Below, in pieces: positions 60,844-64,000 of a stretch of DNA of 64,000 nt. Each line of letters begins with the position of its first letter. The first letter of the stretch is position 1. The position numbers were made by a program, and so were the translations under genes. Source of the stretch: Cellulomonas sp. NS3 (GTDB lineage: Bacteria; Actinomycetota; Actinomycetes; Actinomycetales; Cellulomonadaceae); the NCBI RefSeq assembly GCF_024757985.1, contig NZ_CP103289.1, forward strand, positions 4,464,001-4,528,000, read 5' to 3'. The notes under the pieces are model-generated. The model was not told the origin of the DNA, did no database searches, and was given only the letters and a program-made list of their open reading frames with translations.

Positions 60844-61269
60844 TCAGCCGGCGGTCAGCGGCCGGATCGTCACGCCCGCGACGGGCTCGTCGACCCGCGA
60901 CGCGGCGACGTCGAGGTCCGCGGGCCCGCCGCCGGTCCCGACGTTCGTGTACTCGTAGGCCGAGGCGCCGGGCCGGACGTCCTGCGCCAGCACCCGGAAC
61001 TCGTCGCCGCTGACCCAGATCGTCACCGCGGTGGTGTCCTGCGGGACCCAGCCCCAGCCGGCGAGGTCCTCGACCGTGACGGTGTCGACCCCGCCGGTGT
61101 CGAGCGAGTACGACTGCAGCGCCGTGGCGAGGTTCCGGACGCTCGCCTGCGTGACCGCGTCGTACGCCGGGGCCGCGACCCGCAGCGGCAGCTCCGCCAG
61201 CTCAGGACGGGCGACGCCGACCCCGCCCACGAGCACCACGAGGCTCAGCAGCATCGTCCGTGCGTGCAT
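60844..61269 (-). CDS. Small exported pilin-like protein
   Basis: The 141-residue protein has a short hydrophobic N-terminus (MLLSLVVLVGGVGVA) and then DAVTQASVRNLATALQSYSLDTGG, like the helix and loop of type IV pilins and pseudopilins after the prepilin site. The rest is a beta-rich domain (TIWVSGDEFRVLAQ, ASAYEYTNVG). No prepilin peptidase site (GxxxE/F) is visible, so a secreted pilin-like fold is only suggested. ATG at 61269 follows GAGAGGGCTC. Confidence 0.6.
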   Translation of the reverse strand: MHARTMLLSLVVLVGGVGVARPELAELPLRVAAPAYDAVTQASVRNLATALQSYSLDTGGVDTVTVEDLAGWGWVPQDTTAVTIWVSGDEFRVLAQDVRPGASAYEYTNVGTGGGPADLDVAASRVDEPVAGVTIRPLTAG

Positions 61270-61622
61270 GAGAGCCCTCTCGCGTCGGTGGCGCGACAGG
61301 CGCGCCGGTGGAACCCGACCAACCTCGCATACCGGACAGACCCGGCGCCCGCCGAGACGGTGTGCACCACCCGGACGGCCCAACGGCGTCACCGCTGGGC
61401 GGGTGATTTCCGGGCTCGGACATATCCGACGGGGGCTCGGCGGCGATCGCGCTGGCCTGCGCCGACGCGTGCGGACCGGGCAGGCCGCCGGTCCCCGGAC
61501 GGCCCGGCGGGTTCGCGACATCGCACCGGCGCACCTCGGCGCCGACCCCGGCGTGTGAGCCTGTCCACGCCGGGGGCGGCGCACTTGCACTCCCGGTTCG
61601 TGCTGCAGGGAGGCAGGGGAAG
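61270..61622. other. Divergent promoter region between the pilin-like and beta-repeat genes
   Basis: The 353-bp gap contains a patch with GGACATATCC at about 61418-61427, a hairpin at 61546-61575 and the strong ribosome site of the beta-repeat gene (GGGAGGCAGGGGAAG). No ORF of interest was seen. Confidence 0.4.
61546..61575. promoter_or_regulatory. Perfect hairpin upstream of the secreted beta-repeat gene
   Basis: CCCCGGCGTG and CACGCCGGGG pair perfectly over 10 bp with a 10-nt loop, 47 nt before the start codon. In the leader it could protect mRNA or act as an attenuator; as DNA it could be an operator. Confidence 0.4.
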
Positions 61623-62516
61623 ATGTCAGGACACACGGGGGCACGTCGCGCGGTCGGCGCGGTGCTCGCAGGGGCGACGGCGCTGCTCGGCATGGCGGCC
61701 GCACCCGCAGGAGCGGCAGGCAACGGCCAGGGGCTGTGCACCGAGGGAGCGACGGCCGTCACCGGCGTCACCGTCGAGGGTGACGCGTGGGTCGACGGGG
61801 CGGTGTGCGACCTCACGGACGTGGTCGTCACGGGCAGCCTCACGGTCTACGGCGACCGGCAGGTCACGCTCACCGGCGTCACCGTCGGCGGGGACCTCGG
61901 CGCCAAGGGCGCGGTGACGCTCACGGGCTCGACGGTGCAGGGCGGCGTGCTCGCGAACGCCGCGAGCCTCGTCGTGCAGGACTCGCACGTGTGGCACAGC
62001 ATCCGCGGCTACGCGGACACGGCGACGGTCACGGGCTCCGTGGTCGACGGCGCGGTCAACGTGCGGGCGAAGGACCTGACGGTCGAGCTCTCGGCGGTCG
62101 GCGGCTGGGCGAACCTCAACGCGTCGCAGCAGGCGTCGGTCGCCTGGTCGACGTTCGGGCGCGGCCTCACGTCGAAGGGCACGGGCGAGCTGTGGCTGTG
62201 CGGCTCCGACGTCGCGACCGACGTCGCGGTGCGCGGCCTGACCAGCACCGGGCGCGTGGGCGCGACGACGACCGCCGCGGGCAACGCGTGCTCGACGGCG
62301 TCGCTGCCGGCCGACCACGCGCGCGCCGGGCTCGCGGACGCCGAGCGCGACGCCGTGAACGTCGGTGGGTGGCTCGTCGTCGAGCACAACCTGGGCGCGG
62401 TGACGCTCGCGAGCGCCACGGTCGCCGGCAACCTCTCGTGCGCGAGCAACTGGGGTGCCGTCGACTTCGCCGGGGCCACGGTCTCGGGGCTCAGCACGGG
62501 TCAGTGCAAGGCCTGA
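61623..62516 (+). CDS. Secreted beta-repeat protein (bactofilin-like repeats, second copy)
   Basis: The 297-residue exported protein has a signal peptide (1-32, ending APAGAAG) and repeats of the type 'LTGVTVGGDLGAKGAVTLTGSTVQGGV', as in beta-solenoids. LWLCGSDVATDVAVRGL and the closing ATVAGNLSCASNWGAVDFAGATVSGLSTGQC recall the end of the 31-kb protein, including Cys before the last strands. Both begin the mature part with a Cys-containing segment (LCTEGAT here, LCSELWN there). The role is unknown; surface coating or adhesion is possible. Confidence 0.72.
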   Translation: MSGHTGARRAVGAVLAGATALLGMAAAPAGAAGNGQGLCTEGATAVTGVTVEGDAWVDGAVCDLTDVVVTGSLTVYGDRQVTLTGVTVGGDLGAKGAVTLTGSTVQGGVLANAASLVVQDSHVWHSIRGYADTATVTGSVVDGAVNVRAKDLTVELSAVGGWANLNASQQASVAWSTFGRGLTSKGTGELWLCGSDVATDVAVRGLTSTGRVGATTTAAGNACSTASLPADHARAGLADAERDAVNVGGWLVVEHNLGAVTLASATVAGNLSCASNWGAVDFAGATVSGLSTGQCKA

Positions 62517-62582
62517 CGGCCTGACCCGCGCGGCGCCGGGTCGCGTGCGCACGGCGGACCCGACCCGGACCGGGTACGACTG

Positions 62583-62624
62583 CGGCGGGGCGGGATCCGG
62601 GGAGACCCGGGTCCCGCCCCGCCG
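62583..62624. terminator. Strong bidirectional hairpin terminator
   Basis: CGGCGGGGCGGGA and its complement form a 13-bp stem, extended by an inner CGGG/CCCG pairing, between convergent genes. Confidence 0.8.
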
Positions 62625-62683
62625 TCGTCCCGGCGCCCGGGTCCGGGGCTCCCGGCTGCGGGATCAGGGCGCCGGCTCGGGGC

Positions 62684-63217
62684 TCAGCCCTGCGACGCGA
62701 GCCACTCGTTCACGCGGCGCTCGGCCTCCTCGGGCGAGACGTCCTCGACGCGCGTGAGGATCGCCCAGCGGTGGCCGAAGGGGTCGTGCACCGCACCGAA
62801 GCGGTCGCCCGTGACGAACGTCGACGGCTCCTCGAACGGCGTCGCGCCCGCCTCGACGGCCGCCTTCCACACCGCGTCGACGTCGGCGCAATACAGGACG
62901 TAGGAGTGGTCACGGCCGTCGCCACCCCGCGGCGCGACGAGCCCGGCGTCCGGGCTGGGGTCGCTGAGCTGGAGCCGGCCGTTCCCGAGGTCGAGCTCGG
63001 CGTGCGCGACCGTGCCGTCCGCGTTGTCGTTGCGCGAGACCAGCGTCGCGCCGAACACGCGCGTGTAGAAGTCGATCGCCCGCTCGGCCCCGTCGACGAC
63101 GAGGAACGGCGTGAGCGAGGTGTACCCGGGCGGGACGGGTGCGACGGCGGGCTGCCCGGTCGACCCGGTGCCCGCGGCGGAGGTGGTGCTCTCGGTGGTC
63201 TGGGCGCTCTCGGTCAT
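62684..63217 (-). CDS. PhnB-like VOC-family protein
   Basis: The 177-residue protein has a Ser/Thr/Ala-rich N-terminal 28 residues and a PhnB/glyoxalase-type VOC domain: TSLTPFLVVDGAERAIDFYTRVFGATLVSR, HAELDLGNGRLQLSDPSP, HSYVLYCADVDAVWKAAVEAGATPFEEP and FGAVHDPFGHRWAI. These proteins usually dimerise and may bind a metal; substrate is unknown. ATG at 63217. It is divergent from the AraC gene by 27 bp. Confidence 0.92.
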   Translation of the reverse strand: MTESAQTTESTTSAAGTGSTGQPAVAPVPPGYTSLTPFLVVDGAERAIDFYTRVFGATLVSRNDNADGTVAHAELDLGNGRLQLSDPSPDAGLVAPRGGDGRDHSYVLYCADVDAVWKAAVEAGATPFEEPSTFVTGDRFGAVHDPFGHRWAILTRVEDVSPEEAERRVNEWLASQG

Positions 63218-63232
63218 GTCCCCGATCCTGCC

Positions 63233-63238
63233 TACGGT
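63233..63238 (+). promoter_or_regulatory. Leaderless-type -10 (TACGGT) for the AraC gene
   Basis: TACGGT ends 6 nt before the ATG at 63245. Here the divergent VOC gene promoter overlaps it. Confidence 0.5.
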
Positions 63239-63244
63239 GGCGGC

Positions 63245-64000
63245 ATGGCGTCTTGGACGGAGGCGACACCCGACGAGGTCGCTGAGGCACGCGTGCCCCC
63301 GGCCCGCGGCATCCTGCACCCCGAGCTCGTCGGCCCGGTGTTCCGCCTCGGCCGCTACCCGGCGGCACCGGGGGTCGACGAGCACGTCGAGCACTACTGG
63401 GCGGTCGAGTGGGACCTGCCGACCGAGCGCACGCAGCCGTCCGACGTGCTTTCCCACCCGGCGCTGCACCTCACCGTCGAGGACGCCGACTCCCCGCAGC
63501 ACGGCGTCGCGATGCCCGCCGCCCTCGTGCACGGCGTCCTGACGCGCCGCTTCGAGATCACGCTGCGCGGCAGCGGCCGGGTGATCGGCGCGAAGCTCCG
63601 CCCCGGCGCCCTCACGGCGCTCACCGGCGTCCCGGCGCACCGGCTGTCGGACCGGGTCGTGCCCGCGCGCGAGCTCTGGCCGGACGCGGACGCGCTGCGC
63701 GACGAGATCCTCGTGACCCCGCGCGACGAGGACCGGTGCGCCGTGCTCGACGCGTTCCTCGCCGCCCGCCTGCCCGCCGCGCCGGACCCGCGCTGCGCGA
63801 CCGCCCGGGAGGTCGTCGCGCACGTCATGGGCGACCGGTCGCTCACGCGCGTCCACCAGGTCGCGGCCGCGCACGGGCTCACGGTCCGCACGCTCCAGCG
63901 CCTCGCGCGCGAGCACGTCGGCGTGAGCGCCACGTGGCTGATCCGCCGCGGCCGCCTGCAGGACGCCGTCGCCGACCTCCAGGCCGACCCCGGCACGGAC
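63245..64000 (+). CDS. AraC-family transcriptional regulator (partial, runs off right edge)
   Basis: The first 252 residues are present. The N-terminal half is the DUF6597-like sensor of actinobacterial AraC proteins (GILHPELVGPVFRLGRYPAAPGVDEHVEHYWAVEWDLP, VIGAKLRPGALTALTG). The C-terminal helix-turn-helix has begun: LTRVHQVAAAHGLTVRTLQRLAREHVGVSATWLIRRGRLQDAV. The end of the second HTH is cut off. It may regulate the divergent VOC gene 27 bp away. Confidence 0.92.
   Translation, partial: MASWTEATPDEVAEARVPPARGILHPELVGPVFRLGRYPAAPGVDEHVEHYWAVEWDLPTERTQPSDVLSHPALHLTVEDADSPQHGVAMPAALVHGVLTRRFEITLRGSGRVIGAKLRPGALTALTGVPAHRLSDRVVPARELWPDADALRDEILVTPRDEDRCAVLDAFLAARLPAAPDPRCATAREVVAHVMGDRSLTRVHQVAAAHGLTVRTLQRLAREHVGVSATWLIRRGRLQDAVADLQADPGTD

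Overview
The window is 64 kb of very GC-rich DNA with strong third-position G/C preference, many GTG starts, GTGA/ATGA stop-start overlaps and F420-type enzymes. This is an actinobacterial chromosome. A GH26-type mannanase-like enzyme and a CBM2 (cellulose-binding) protein with a Cip1-like module point to a plant-polysaccharide degrader of the Cellulomonas/Promicromonospora type; that placement is inference. No tRNA, rRNA, insertion sequence, integrase or CRISPR array was seen.

Layout. 1-5 kb: partial RluA-type pseudouridine synthase, secreted GH26 enzyme, and a membrane GT2 glycosyltransferase coupled to a 59-residue membrane protein. 5-10.2 kb: siderophore uptake block (siderophore-interacting reductase, fused double permease, binding lipoprotein, ATPase) with two IdeR/DmdR-like iron boxes. 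10-16.5 kb: CopC-like protein, HelR/HelD-type helicase divergent from a TetR regulator, MbfA-like iron exporter, RsbW-like kinase and methyltransferase. 16.5-21.3 kb: one co-directional minus-strand block of ABC ATPase, two ABC-2 permeases, histidine kinase and LuxR-type response regulator. 21.5-27 kb: plus-strand cluster with YciO, type-5 uracil-DNA glycosylase, DUF2188, a tiny membrane ORF, a macro-like/SIR2 fusion, Nudix hydrolase, phosphoesterase and an orphan Imm5-like protein. 27-44 kb: mostly single metabolic and hypothetical genes, including manganese catalase, APC permease, PEP mutase-like enzyme, an internally deleted endonuclease V, an LLM F420 enzyme next to a phage prohead-protease-like gene, and several oxidoreductases. 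44-54.5 kb: EF-G2, LURP-one-like and NERD proteins, a second two-component pair, and a sigma factor with a coupled membrane protein. 54.8-64 kb: aldo/keto reductase, secreted HNH nuclease, pentapeptide repeat protein, CBM2/Cip1-like protein, acyltransferase, ComB, secreted beta-repeat protein, VOC protein and a partial AraC regulator.

How parts work together. The iron block forms a complete Fe-siderophore import and release route, with MbfA as a possible iron efflux partner. Many monocistronic genes share a -10-like hexamer only 6-7 nt before the start codon, so leaderless transcription looks common here. The most interesting locus is the macro-like/SIR2 protein followed by a Nudix hydrolase (23.5-25.7 kb), a candidate NAD+/ADP-ribose conflict module. 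Intergenic tandem repeats (11 bp x6 and 16 bp x5) and an internally deleted endonuclease V are further oddities.
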